From positions 1-36,958 of the forward strand of contig JAQXMD010000083.1 in assembly GCA_029012465.1 (NCBI GenBank): a stretch of DNA of 36,958 nucleotides, read 5' to 3'. Both the position numbers and the translations under genes were made by a program. The stretch comes from Oscillospiraceae bacterium (lineage in GTDB: Bacteria; Bacillota; Clostridia; Oscillospirales; Oscillospiraceae). The notes below the pieces were generated by a model, which saw only the letters and a list, made by a program, of their open reading frames with translations, ran no database searches and had not been told where the DNA came from. This document shows, piece after piece, positions 13,975 through 21,447 of this stretch. Positions within the stretch are counted from its first letter, which is position 1. The number at the start of each line of letters is the position of its first letter.

Positions 13975-15138
13975 ATGCCTTGGAAAGAGGAAACTGTGGA
14001 AAACCAAAGAAGCTCCTTTATAGCCCGTGCAATCATGCCTGGCTGCAACTTTAGCGCCCTGTGTAGGGAGTACAATATTACCCGAAATACCGGATACAAA
14101 TGGCTGAAACGTTATCTATCCGGAGAGCCGCTCAGCAACTATAGCAAAGCTCCACTCTGCCGTCCAAACAAAACTTGCCCTGAGATGGAGGAGCTGATTC
14201 TGTCGGTACGGATTAAGCACCCTACATGGGGTGGAAGAAAAATTCTGCGGTATTTAGCAGACAAGGGAAATGTGAATTTGCCTGCACCGTCCACTGTCGC
14301 TTCTATTCTGAAGCGCAATGGATTCGTTACCCCGGAGCAAAGTGCATCCCACGTGCCTTTTCAGCGGTTCCAGCGGGATGCTCCCAATGATCTGTGGCAG
14401 ATGGATTTCAAAGGTCATTTTGCTATGCTGGACGGTAACCGTTGCCATCCGCTGACCATGAAAGATGACCATTCCCGGAACCTGTTATGCCTGGATGCTT
14501 ACGATAATGAGCGATGGGAGAGTGTAAAAGCCAGTCTTGACCGCGTTTTTCGAGAAAATGGTCTGCCAAAGACCATTTTATGCGATAACGGAGCCCCTTG
14601 GGGGGATAGTCACGGTGGCTATACACAATTTGAGCTTTGGATGATGCAAATGGATGTGCTGCCAATTCACGGTCGCCCCCTCCATCCTCAGACCCAGGGA
14701 AAAGAAGAACGCTTCCACCGGACATTGAATGAAGATCTCATAAAGAGAGTTCCTATTCGTAACCTGTCCCATGCACAGGAACTCTTTGACCATTATTTGA
14801 TTGAGTTCAACACAGAGCGTCCGCACAGCGCTTTAGCCTTGGATGTTCCTGCAAAGCACTACCGCAAAAGTCCTAGAAAGGTACCCGAAAAGCTTTGCGA
14901 GCCGGAGTACGACAATGGAAAAAATCTGCGCAAAGTGAACTACAAGGGCTACATCAGCATTTGTAGACATCGCTATTATCTGAGTGAAAATTTCATAGAC
15001 AGGTACATGGAATTGATTCCTTTAGAAGGGAATATCCTTGGCATCTGCTATGGAAACTTCGTAGTTGCGAAGGTGGATTTGGACGAGGAAATCTTTGTTT
15101 CCAAGAGAATTTACCGCCGCTTCCCCCAACAGTCTTAG
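13975..15138 (+). CDS. IS481-type DDE transposase
   Basis: 387 residues, full length and without frameshift. An N-terminal helix-turn-helix (FSALCREYNITRNTGYKWLK, residues about 23-42) is followed by the retroviral-integrase core. The DDE residues are seen in WQMDFKGHF (first Asp), TILCDNGAPWG (second Asp) and QGKEERFHRTL (Glu). The linker IKHPTWGGRKILRYL is typical of IS481/IS3-like transposases. ATG with GGGGGAG 9 nt upstream. The gene runs from one IS end to the other with no second ORF, which separates it from IS3. Intact core residues suggest it could still be active. Confidence 0.93.
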   Translation: MPWKEETVENQRSSFIARAIMPGCNFSALCREYNITRNTGYKWLKRYLSGEPLSNYSKAPLCRPNKTCPEMEELILSVRIKHPTWGGRKILRYLADKGNVNLPAPSTVASILKRNGFVTPEQSASHVPFQRFQRDAPNDLWQMDFKGHFAMLDGNRCHPLTMKDDHSRNLLCLDAYDNERWESVKASLDRVFRENGLPKTILCDNGAPWGDSHGGYTQFELWMMQMDVLPIHGRPLHPQTQGKEERFHRTLNEDLIKRVPIRNLSHAQELFDHYLIEFNTERPHSALALDVPAKHYRKSPRKVPEKLCEPEYDNGKNLRKVNYKGYISICRHRYYLSENFIDRYMELIPLEGNILGICYGNFVVAKVDLDEEIFVSKRIYRRFPQQS

Positions 15139-15150
15139 CTTTATGCAAAG

Positions 15151-15195
15151 TGTATACTATGTCCCCGAACATTTGTATACCATGTGGACTATACA
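15151..15195 (-). repeat. Right end of the IS element
   Basis: Inverted counterpart of the left end: TGTATACTATGT (15151-15162), TGTATACCATGT (15174-15185) and the terminus GGACTATACA (15186-15195). Confidence 0.75.
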
Positions 15196-15308
15196 GAGGG
15201 CGCCGCCCCCTACGAAGCTTATCGGAAGTCGGTACAGGCGGGCGAGTAATACTCGCCCCTACGGATTCAAAAGGATGAATATGCGTATTGTTGTCACGTA
15301 CATCACAC
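15196..15308. repeat. Repeat island 1, right part: palindrome remnants and array leader
   Basis: GGGCGCCGCCCCCTAC is the right half of the palindrome split by the IS. It is followed by CGGGCGAGTAATACTCGCC ending CCTAC at 15262, the same right-hand end as in the element at 27574-27639. From there to 15308 runs a ~46-nt leader (ATGAATATGCG, then TTGTCAC) shared with the leaders of the other two hairpin arrays. Confidence 0.6.
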
Positions 15309-15447
15309 CGCCCGGTCGGGGCGATTTCACCCAGCGGTCAGCTGGATTTCACAGGCCAACGGCCTATTTCACTCGGCCATAGGCCGAATTTCACTGGGCG
15401 TGTTGCAAAATGCAACACGCCCCGAATCGGCCTGTCCCGATTCGGGG
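15309..15447. repeat. Hairpin array A: palindromes joined by ATTTCAC linkers
   Basis: Units in order: CGCCC/GGGCG, CCAGC/GCTGG, AGGCC/GGCCT, TCGGCC/GGCCGA, then a 12-bp stem beginning GGGCGTGTTGCA. The first four are each followed by ATTTCAC (15324, 15346, 15366, 15388; period 20-22 nt). An 11-bp hairpin CCCCGAATCGG/CCGATTCGGGG (15420-15447) closes the array. It lies 50 bp beyond the stop of the solute-binding lipoprotein gene, on the 3' side, so it may be in that mRNA's 3' untranslated region. Function unknown. Confidence 0.8.
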
Positions 15448-15497
15448 GTGTGGTTCGTCCCGCCGAAGCGGAACCGGGAGATTCAGTCAGCGTGGAC

Positions 15498-17318
15498 TCA
15501 GGCCGGAGGGGGTGCGCCATCAGGCGGGGGACCCATGGGGCCGCCCATTTCCACCACTTCGCCGTTCAGGTAACGCTCATAGGCGCCCTGCCAGACCGCA
15601 GTGACCTCGGCGATGTTCATGTCCTCGATCTTCTGCACATAGGCGTCAAATTCGCTCAGGGGCTTGGTGCCGATGACAAAGGCCAGGACGGCCTCCTCGA
15701 TATAGGTCTTGATGTCGCCGTAGTACAGGTTCACCTGCTCGGAGTCGTCAGCGTTGAGCATGGTGGAGCCCATGGCCCGGCCGGTGGTCACATTGCTCTG
15801 CCAGATGGTGCTGGCAGCCTTCTGGGCCTCGTTGTAGCCGGACTGCTCACGGGTCTCGTCACGATAGAAGGGGCCACGGTCCATGCAGTACATGAACAGG
15901 GCAACGGTGGTGGACATGTCGGGGTTATTGAGCACCAGATCGGTGAACACGGGTGCGCCGTCCTCGCCATACTCAAAGCTCTCACCCTCGATGCCGTAGT
16001 TGCACAGCACTGCGCCTTCATCGGTGTACATGTAGTTGTTCCACTGCATCAGCAGCTCAGGGCACTCACACTGGGTGGAGATGGACCAGGGCGTGGAAGC
16101 GGCGTAGGTGCGCTCGTCGCCGAAGGGGATCTGATCGCCCTTGTTGCGAACCAGATCGGGCATTGCCACCAGCTGGAAGCCCTCGGTGTTGGAGGCATCC
16201 TCATAGGTTGCAATGTAGGTAACTTCGCCGTAGAACATGCCGCAGCGTTCTGCCAGAATGATATCCGTGGGCGGATTCTGGAAATCGGTGTAAGACATGA
16301 AGTCCTGCCAAATCAGGCCTTCGGCATACCAGTCGTGAACCATGGTCAGATATTCCTTGAACTCAGGCTGAATGGGGCCGTACATGACCTTGTCATCCAC
16401 CTGATAGAAGGGCTCGCTCATGGCAGCGTCGGCAACCAGACCGTTGATGCCGTAGCCCTGAACAAGGCCGTTGTTGATACCGGTTGCAGCGTAGTTCAGA
16501 GCCATGGCCGCATCGGCGCCCTTCTTCTCCTTGAAGGCAACCAGCACATCGTGGAGCTCGTCATAGGTCTCGGGGATCTCCAGACCCAGCTCGTCCAGCC
16601 AGTCCTTACGGATCAGGGGGCCAAAGGTCTGGGTGGACTCGGTCTGCATGGACAGCTGGGGCATACCGGCCAGCCAGCCGCTCTCGGTGAGGGCCTCGGG
16701 GATGGCATCGGGATAGGCCTCCATGAGCTTGCAGATCTGAGGCGTCAGCTCAGGAGTCAGGTAGGGCAGAGTGTCGATGAGGATCTCGTCTGCAATGGCA
16801 GCCTCGCCGCCGTTGGTGTACAGGGAGGTTGCATTGGAAATGATGTCAGCCAGATCATCAGAGGCAACCATCAAGTTGAATTTCTCAGCCTCGGTGTCGG
16901 GGTTGCAGACGGTGAAGTCCAGACGAACGCCGGTGCGGACAGCCAGCTCGTTCCAGAGCACGCAGTCATTGCCGATGTCCTCGGTGATCTTCAGCACGTT
17001 GGGGTTGACACCCATCCACATGGTGACGGTGACTTCCTCATCGGTCAGAGGAAGCTCCACATTGCCCAGAGGATTGGCAGGCCATTGCACGTCAGAGGCG
17101 GGCTCAGCCGGTTCCGTCTCGGAGCCGCCATCCTCCCCCGCATTTGCGTCCGGGGCTTCCTCCACAGCGGGAGCTTCTTCAGCCTCGGGAGCTTCCACAG
17201 GGGCAGAAGACTCGGTCTGCGTATCAGAGGCCGCCGGGGTGGAAGCCGCAGCGCCGCCGCAGGCTGCCAGCGAGAATACCATACACAGCGCCAAAAGCAT
17301 CGCAAGTGTTTTCTTCAT
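15498..17318 (-). CDS. Extracellular solute-binding lipoprotein (LplA-like, family 1)
   Basis: 606 residues. A lipoprotein signal peptide with lipobox LAAC (Cys20) is followed by a low-complexity Ala/Pro/Glu linker to about residue 75 and a large substrate-binding fold (VTMWMGVNPN, FNLMVASDDLADII, then an RKDWLDELGLEIPETYDEL segment typical of sugar-binding proteins). It would sit on the outer face of the membrane and pass a carbohydrate to an ABC importer. No permease or ATPase gene adjoins it, so it is an orphan or works with components elsewhere. The C-terminus ends in an unusual MGGPMGPPPDGAPPPA tail, related to the tail of the lipoprotein at 24843-27344, whose signal peptide is also nearly identical. 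AAGGAG ribosome site; strong promoter 52 bp upstream. The substrate is not identifiable. Confidence 0.85.
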   Translation of the reverse strand: MKKTLAMLLALCMVFSLAACGGAAASTPAASDTQTESSAPVEAPEAEEAPAVEEAPDANAGEDGGSETEPAEPASDVQWPANPLGNVELPLTDEEVTVTMWMGVNPNVLKITEDIGNDCVLWNELAVRTGVRLDFTVCNPDTEAEKFNLMVASDDLADIISNATSLYTNGGEAAIADEILIDTLPYLTPELTPQICKLMEAYPDAIPEALTESGWLAGMPQLSMQTESTQTFGPLIRKDWLDELGLEIPETYDELHDVLVAFKEKKGADAAMALNYAATGINNGLVQGYGINGLVADAAMSEPFYQVDDKVMYGPIQPEFKEYLTMVHDWYAEGLIWQDFMSYTDFQNPPTDIILAERCGMFYGEVTYIATYEDASNTEGFQLVAMPDLVRNKGDQIPFGDERTYAASTPWSISTQCECPELLMQWNNYMYTDEGAVLCNYGIEGESFEYGEDGAPVFTDLVLNNPDMSTTVALFMYCMDRGPFYRDETREQSGYNEAQKAASTIWQSNVTTGRAMGSTMLNADDSEQVNLYYGDIKTYIEEAVLAFVIGTKPLSEFDAYVQKIEDMNIAEVTAVWQGAYERYLNGEVVEMGGPMGPPPDGAPPPA

Positions 17319-17369
17319 ATTTTCACTCCTTATTTCAGAATGAAATGGGGGACAGGCCCATTTGTTTCT

Positions 17370-17398
17370 ATTATATTAAGAATCCATGAAGCATACAA
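17370..17398 (-). promoter_or_regulatory. Promoter of the solute-binding lipoprotein gene
   Basis: TTGTAT (17393-17398), a 17-bp spacer and a consensus TATAAT (17370-17375) on the minus strand. An ATCCAT...ATGGAT inverted repeat lies further upstream near 17442-17466 and could bind a regulator. Confidence 0.65.
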
Positions 17399-17473
17399 GA
17401 ACCAAAAAAGCCACCTGAAGTATCAAAAATAGAAAAGTGTATCCATTTTCATCTTTTTCATGGATGCGGACGG

Positions 17474-17520
17474 AAAAAGGACCTGCTAACGGAGGCATCA
17501 TACCTCCCGCCAGCAGGTCC
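17474..17520 (-). terminator. Terminator of the GH3-patatin operon
   Basis: GGACCTGCT (17479-17487) pairs with AGCAGGTCC (17512-17520), with further inner GGAGG/CCTCC pairing; the TTTTT tail is on the minus strand. It lies 10 bp after the patatin-like gene. Confidence 0.85.
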
Positions 17521-17529
17521 ATATCCTTT

Positions 17530-18387
17530 TTATTCCGCTTCCGTCAGTACCCGGCGCACCTGGCTGAGATACCGTTCGCCGTCCCGCTGGCCGGTTTCAT
17601 AGCCCAGCTTCAGATTGTCCAGGTTTCGCTCCAACTTTCCGATGGGCAGCTCAGTCTGAGGCTGTACCACAAGGATTTTCCCCTGCTTCTGAAGCTCCGC
17701 CAGCTTTTCCCGCTCGGCGGCATACAGGGCGTCCTCATGGATCAGCTTCTCCACCAGCAGCGGATCGCTGTGATAGAACCGGCGGGCAAGCCGTTCCACC
17801 AGCCGGGAGGGCTTTTTCTTCCGGTAGCTTAGTCTCCGGGTCAGGACAATCACCGCCCGGTCATACTCCGGATGCTCGTCCAGAAACTCCAGTCCAAGCC
17901 GGGAGGCAATGCCGCCGTCCAGATATTTCTCTCCGTCGATAGTCACCTTTCGGCAGAGATACTGCATGGAGGCCGATGCCGCCACCGCCGCCAGAAAGTC
18001 CGGACAGGTATCCCGATCCAGAAATTCCGCCTCTGCTGTCCGGCAGTTGGTGGCCACTGCGTAGAATTTCCGCTCCGGGCTCCAGAAGGTCTCGCTGTCA
18101 AAGGGCAGCACCTTCTGGAGATCCTTCAGGATGAAGTCAAAGCCCACCAGATTGCGTTCCTTTCGCAGTGCCTTTCCGCCCACATACCGGGGGTCCATGC
18201 CGTAATCCAGCACAATGTCCCGGCACCGTCCGGGCTGCTTTGCCACATACCCCATACCGTTGAGGGCTCCTGCGGAAATTCCCACAACACAGTCCGGGTA
18301 AAGCCCGTTTTCCATAAATACGTCCAGTACACCGGAGGTGTAGATACCCCGATAGGAGCCTCCCTCCAAAAGCATGACGCTTTTCAC
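17530..18387 (-). CDS. Patatin-like phospholipase
   Basis: 285 residues. The patatin fold is shown by the oxyanion loop EGGSYRGIYTSG (8-19), the nucleophile elbow GISAG (Ser38) and the dyad Asp157 in YLDGG. This matches the YjjU/RssA-like group of bacterial patatin hydrolases, which cleave acyl esters of lipids. There is no signal peptide, so it is likely cytoplasmic and membrane-associated. The start is a GTG with GAAGG 9 nt upstream. It follows the GH3 gene by 17 bp on the same strand and is cotranscribed with it, ending at a strong terminator. The pairing of a lipase with a glycosidase could mean processing of glycolipids, or may be only positional. Confidence 0.9.
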   Translation of the reverse strand: MKSVMLLEGGSYRGIYTSGVLDVFMENGLYPDCVVGISAGALNGMGYVAKQPGRCRDIVLDYGMDPRYVGGKALRKERNLVGFDFILKDLQKVLPFDSETFWSPERKFYAVATNCRTAEAEFLDRDTCPDFLAAVAASASMQYLCRKVTIDGEKYLDGGIASRLGLEFLDEHPEYDRAVIVLTRRLSYRKKKPSRLVERLARRFYHSDPLLVEKLIHEDALYAAEREKLAELQKQGKILVVQPQTELPIGKLERNLDNLKLGYETGQRDGERYLSQVRRVLTEAE

Positions 18388-18404
18388 AAAAAGAACCTTC
18401 TTTC

Positions 18405-20945
18405 TTATTCAGTCCGCTCCGGCTCCCTGCGGAGCATCCGCTGCACGGAGCCGCACCGGAGAATCACGCCCAGAATCCGCACGGCAGATCTCTGAAGGGC
18501 CTCAATGGTCAGCTTCTCACTGTACTCCTTCAGCCCCCGGTTGGCAGTGGGCTCCTCGGAGGCCAGCGCCTCGGCGATCTCCTTCACTACACCTGCTCCG
18601 CCGGGCTGGATCATGTCGTTTCCGGCGCAGATGGACAGAGCCGGCATACTGATGCCGCCGCCCCAGTCGGTCATAATGAAGCCCTTGAAGCCCCATTCGT
18701 CCCGGCAGATGGCGGTACAGAGATCATAGTTGTTTGCAGAGGGCACCCCGTTGATGTCGTTATAGGAGGTCATAATGGCATAGGGCTGTGCCTCCTTCAC
18801 GGCAATCTCAAAGCCCCGGAGATAGATCTCCCTAAGGGCTCTCTGGGATACCAAATCGTTGGAGTTGGTGCGGAGCTGCTCCTGATTGTTGCCAGCAAAA
18901 TGCTTGATGGTGACGCCTACGCCATTCTTCTGAACGCCCTTGGTAATTGCTGCGGCACAGAAGCCAGTCACCAGCGGGTCTTCCGAAAAGTATTCAAAAT
19001 TCCGTCCGCAGAGAGGATTTCTGTGGATATTCATGCCAGGAGCCAGCCACAGTTCCACGCCGTATTCCAGCATTTCCTCTGCAACGGCATTGCCGAACCG
19101 GCGAAGCACATCCTCATCCCAGCTGCATGCCAGCAGAGAGCCTACGGGGAAAGCGGTACACAGCTGCATACCGGTGACTTCCCCCGCTTCATTTTTCAGC
19201 TTCTGGCTGATGCGGATGCCCGCAGGGCCGTCGGCCAGAGAGATGGGGGGAATGCCGTACTTCTCATAGAGATCGGCGGTTTCACCGGCAGCGCCGGGAA
19301 CCTTCATGCCGCCGCCTCCCAGAATGCCGTTGAAGGGCGGCGCAAAGTCCGGAGCCTCCACGATGCCCTCCGGCATGCCGGACAGATCCATGCCGATGCC
19401 GCAGGCCAGTGCGCATAGGTCGGAGGCATCCATGGATGCCACGAACTCGCTGAGGCTGCATTTTTCCCGGAGCACATCGGCAAGCCGCAGGTTCGTTCTG
19501 CCCCGGGTCAGGGGCTTTCTGTTGTTCTTGTAATGGGCGCAGGTTTTGCGGAAATCTCTTGCGGACAGGCGGATTGCGTGATTTCTGGCAAAGGCCAGCT
19601 CCTCCTGCTCTCCGGTATAGGTGTAGGAGGGAACGCCATCGGGATGGATGGTCTCAAAGCCCTCGGGCACACTGCCCATACGGTCAGAGAGCACCCGTGT
19701 GGTCACATCCTGGGGCAGATACACTGCGCCGCATACGGTGGTAGATCGGCTGTCGAAGCCCAGACGCACATAGTAATAGCCCTTTTCCAGCACATAGCTG
19801 TGGGTTGCTTCGTCAAAGGAGGCGAAGTCCGACAGCTGAAAGCTCAGGTTTACCTGCTCCTCCTCACCGGGGCTGAGCAGGCCGGTTTTCCGGAAGGCAG
19901 CCAGCTTCTGGAGGGGCTGTACCAGTCTCCCCTGGGGACAGCTCAGGTATGCCTGCACCACCTGACGGGCGGGATACACGCTGCCGCTGTTCTCCACCAC
20001 AGCGGACACACTGATGGTATCTCCGGTGGCGCCAAAGGAATAAGCCGACAGCTCCGTCTTGCCGTAGCCAAGGCCATAGCCAAAGGGATAGAGCACCTGC
20101 TGTCCAAAGGAGTCAAAGTACCGGTAGCCCACAAAGATGTCATCGGTGTAGGAGACGTTGATCTGCTCCTGCTGCTGACCCATGGTGGTGTTCACATTGC
20201 CGTTATAGTGAGTTTTGCTGTATTCGTCGGCTGCTGGATACTGGGTATAGGCCAGGGGCCAGGTATCCGTCAGATGACCGGAGGGCATCACCCCGCCGGT
20301 GAGCACATCGGCCACGGCTCCGGCGTCCTGTCCGGGCAGGCCCATGAACAGAATCGCGGAGAATTTGGAGGCATAGTCGGCAATCTCCAGATACCCGGCG
20401 GTGTTCAGCAGGAGAATGGATTTCTCGAACTGCTCCGTGACCAGATCCATCAGCTGCCGCTCCTTGTCGGTGAGATAGATCATGCCCTTCTCGGCCCGCA
20501 TGTCGGCGCCCTCACCTGCCACACGGGTCAGAACCACAATGGCGGCATCATTTCCCACGGCGAAGCTGCGAATCTCCTCCCGGCTCAGGGGCATTTCCTC
20601 ATTGTAGTAGCCCTTGGGCTCCATAAAGCCCTCCACGCACATATTCTCGTGGGCCAGACACCAGGTGCGGTATTTTCGGGCCAGCAGACCATCAGGATTC
20701 AGGCTGGGGCAGGCTTCGATGCCCTCCAGCAGGGAGATGGTCTTCAGATTGTTCACATTGCCGGAGCCGGTGCCGCCCTTGACCGTATAGATCTGCCCAA
20801 CACCGAACAGCGCCACGGACACAGGCTCCTCAGAGCTGCCCAGCAAAGGCAGGGTATTGTTCACATTGCGAAGAAGCACCATGCTTTCCGCGGCCAGCTG
20901 GCGGGAAATGGCGGCATTCTTCAGCATTCGCACAGAAGCTTCCAT
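18405..20945 (-). CDS. Glycoside hydrolase family 3 with permuted domain order
   Basis: 846 residues without signal peptide. The usual GH3 order is reversed: the alpha/beta sandwich (VALFGVGQIYTVKGGTGSGN, then LLNTAGYLE and FMGLPGQDAGAVADVLTG) comes first, then a fibronectin-III-like domain (about 320-430, VVENSGSVYPARQVVQAYL), and the catalytic barrel last, with the nucleophile Asp760 in FIMTDWGGG and the substrate loops KHFAGNNQE and NPLCGRNFEYFSEDP. Such permuted GH3 enzymes are known in ruminal and gut Bacillota, mostly beta-glucosidases or related exo-glycosidases acting on short oligosaccharides or glycosides in the cytoplasm. The ATG at 20945 has AGGAGG 9 nt upstream and fits the start of the sandwich domain; the frame is open upstream but the promoter lies there. 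It heads a two-gene operon with the patatin-like gene. Confidence 0.92.
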   Translation of the reverse strand: MEASVRMLKNAAISRQLAAESMVLLRNVNNTLPLLGSSEEPVSVALFGVGQIYTVKGGTGSGNVNNLKTISLLEGIEACPSLNPDGLLARKYRTWCLAHENMCVEGFMEPKGYYNEEMPLSREEIRSFAVGNDAAIVVLTRVAGEGADMRAEKGMIYLTDKERQLMDLVTEQFEKSILLLNTAGYLEIADYASKFSAILFMGLPGQDAGAVADVLTGGVMPSGHLTDTWPLAYTQYPAADEYSKTHYNGNVNTTMGQQQEQINVSYTDDIFVGYRYFDSFGQQVLYPFGYGLGYGKTELSAYSFGATGDTISVSAVVENSGSVYPARQVVQAYLSCPQGRLVQPLQKLAAFRKTGLLSPGEEEQVNLSFQLSDFASFDEATHSYVLEKGYYYVRLGFDSRSTTVCGAVYLPQDVTTRVLSDRMGSVPEGFETIHPDGVPSYTYTGEQEELAFARNHAIRLSARDFRKTCAHYKNNRKPLTRGRTNLRLADVLREKCSLSEFVASMDASDLCALACGIGMDLSGMPEGIVEAPDFAPPFNGILGGGGMKVPGAAGETADLYEKYGIPPISLADGPAGIRISQKLKNEAGEVTGMQLCTAFPVGSLLACSWDEDVLRRFGNAVAEEMLEYGVELWLAPGMNIHRNPLCGRNFEYFSEDPLVTGFCAAAITKGVQKNGVGVTIKHFAGNNQEQLRTNSNDLVSQRALREIYLRGFEIAVKEAQPYAIMTSYNDINGVPSANNYDLCTAICRDEWGFKGFIMTDWGGGISMPALSICAGNDMIQPGGAGVVKEIAEALASEEPTANRGLKEYSEKLTIEALQRSAVRILGVILRCGSVQRMLRREPERTE

Positions 20946-21003
20946 GGAATTGAACCTCCTAATATCGTTATTGTCTTGAAAAAGTTCATAATCATTCAGG
21001 ATA

Positions 21004-21032
21004 ACTATACACGAAAATGACCTTCTGTGCAA
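21004..21032 (-). promoter_or_regulatory. Promoter of the GH3-patatin operon
   Basis: TTGCAC (21027-21032), a 17-bp spacer and TATAGT (21004-21009) on the minus strand, about 60 bp ahead of the GH3 start. Confidence 0.6.
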
Positions 21033-21081
21033 CGGTTTTGTTGGGAGAATCTTCAGGGAATTGGGCGAGGGAAAATGTCCC

Positions 21082-21193
21082 TGTAGGGCGGCTTGCCCTC
21101 AAGCTGCCGTTTGCAGGCAGTACGAATATGCCGGAACAGTTTTGTGAACAGGCTGCTGAACGGCGCGGCGGGCTGAGGGCAGCCCGCCCTACA
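21082..21193. repeat. Terminal-inverted-repeat element, copy 2 (MITE-like)
   Basis: A 112-bp relative of the element at 13725-13835, with the same ends (TGTAGGGCGGCTTGCCCTC and, on the other strand, TGTAGGGCGGGCTGCCCTC) and a related middle. It sits just upstream of the GH3 promoter, and its right end is 48 bp from hairpin array B. Confidence 0.7.
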
Positions 21194-21240
21194 ATTCGAT
21201 GCGAATGTATGTGCTTTTGTTGTCACTCACATCAGCTCCG

Positions 21241-21346
21241 GCCCAACGGGGCGATTTCACCCGGCCAAGGGACGGATTTCATTCAGCCCTCCCCGGCCGG
21301 ATTTCATCTGACCGAACGTCAGATTTCACTGGGGTATCAGTCCCCA
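21241..21346. repeat. Hairpin array B, partly degenerate
   Basis: Same plan as arrays A and C: linkers ATTTCAC or ATTTCAT at 21254, 21276, 21301 and 21323 (period 22-25 nt). The fourth stem TCTGAC/GTCAGA and the fifth TGGGG/CCCCA are perfect but differ in sequence from A and C; the second and third stems are poorly paired. The leader TTGTTGTCACTCACATCA precedes it. It lies on the 3' side of the second flavin reductase gene. Confidence 0.75.
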
Positions 21347-21348
21347 GT

Positions 21349-21395
21349 CCATCCTCAGTCAGCCTCTCGGCTGACAGTTCCTTCTCCAAGGAGCT
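21349..21395. repeat. CCTCAGTC double-hairpin element, copy 1
   Basis: CCATCCTCAGTC-AGCC-CTC-GGCTGAC forms one hairpin and TCCTT-CTCC-AAGGA a second. A sister copy is at 27467-27510. Similar elements are frequent in gut Clostridia genomes (recalled, not searched). Confidence 0.65.
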
Positions 21396-21402
21396 ATGGC
21401 AG

Positions 21403-21431
21403 CAAAACAGGAGGCCGGTTCCCCGGCCTCC
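21403..21431 (-). terminator. Terminator of the second flavin reductase gene
   Basis: GGAGGCCGG (21410-21418) and CCGGCCTCC (21423-21431) form a 9-bp stem with a TTCC loop; a TGTTTTGC tail follows on the minus strand, 17 bp after the gene. Confidence 0.75.
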
Positions 21432-21447
21432 CAAGCGCTAATTATTA

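Larger units (their letters stand above)
13877..15195 (+). mobile_element. IS481-like insertion sequence, apparently intact
   Basis: About 1.32 kb with one transposase gene. The ends match as inverted repeats: left TGTATGGTC, right (other strand) TGTATAGTC. Each end carries two spaced copies of ACATRGTATACA with TTCGG between them: 13891-13902 and 13915-13926 on the left, 15151-15162 and 15174-15185 inverted on the right. Flanks are GAGGAC on the left and GAGGGC on the right, a possible 6-bp target duplication with one mismatch. Joining the flanks restores a GGGGCGTCGAGG-CGCCGCCCC palindrome, so the element seems to have landed in an intergenic repeat. Base composition is visibly more AT-rich than the neighbours. 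Confidence 0.85.

Noticed and set aside
15309..15447. The repeat arrays might be CRISPR arrays
   Set aside because: The constant part is only 7 nt and the variable parts are palindromes of 12-27 nt; no cas genes are nearby and there are no 23-37 nt repeats.
15288..17432. Long plus-strand open frame opposite the solute-binding lipoprotein gene
   Set aside because: It is antisense to a gene with signal peptide, promoter and ribosome site; its translation is low-complexity His/Gly/Leu-rich without any family motif, as usual for antisense frames in GC-rich codons.
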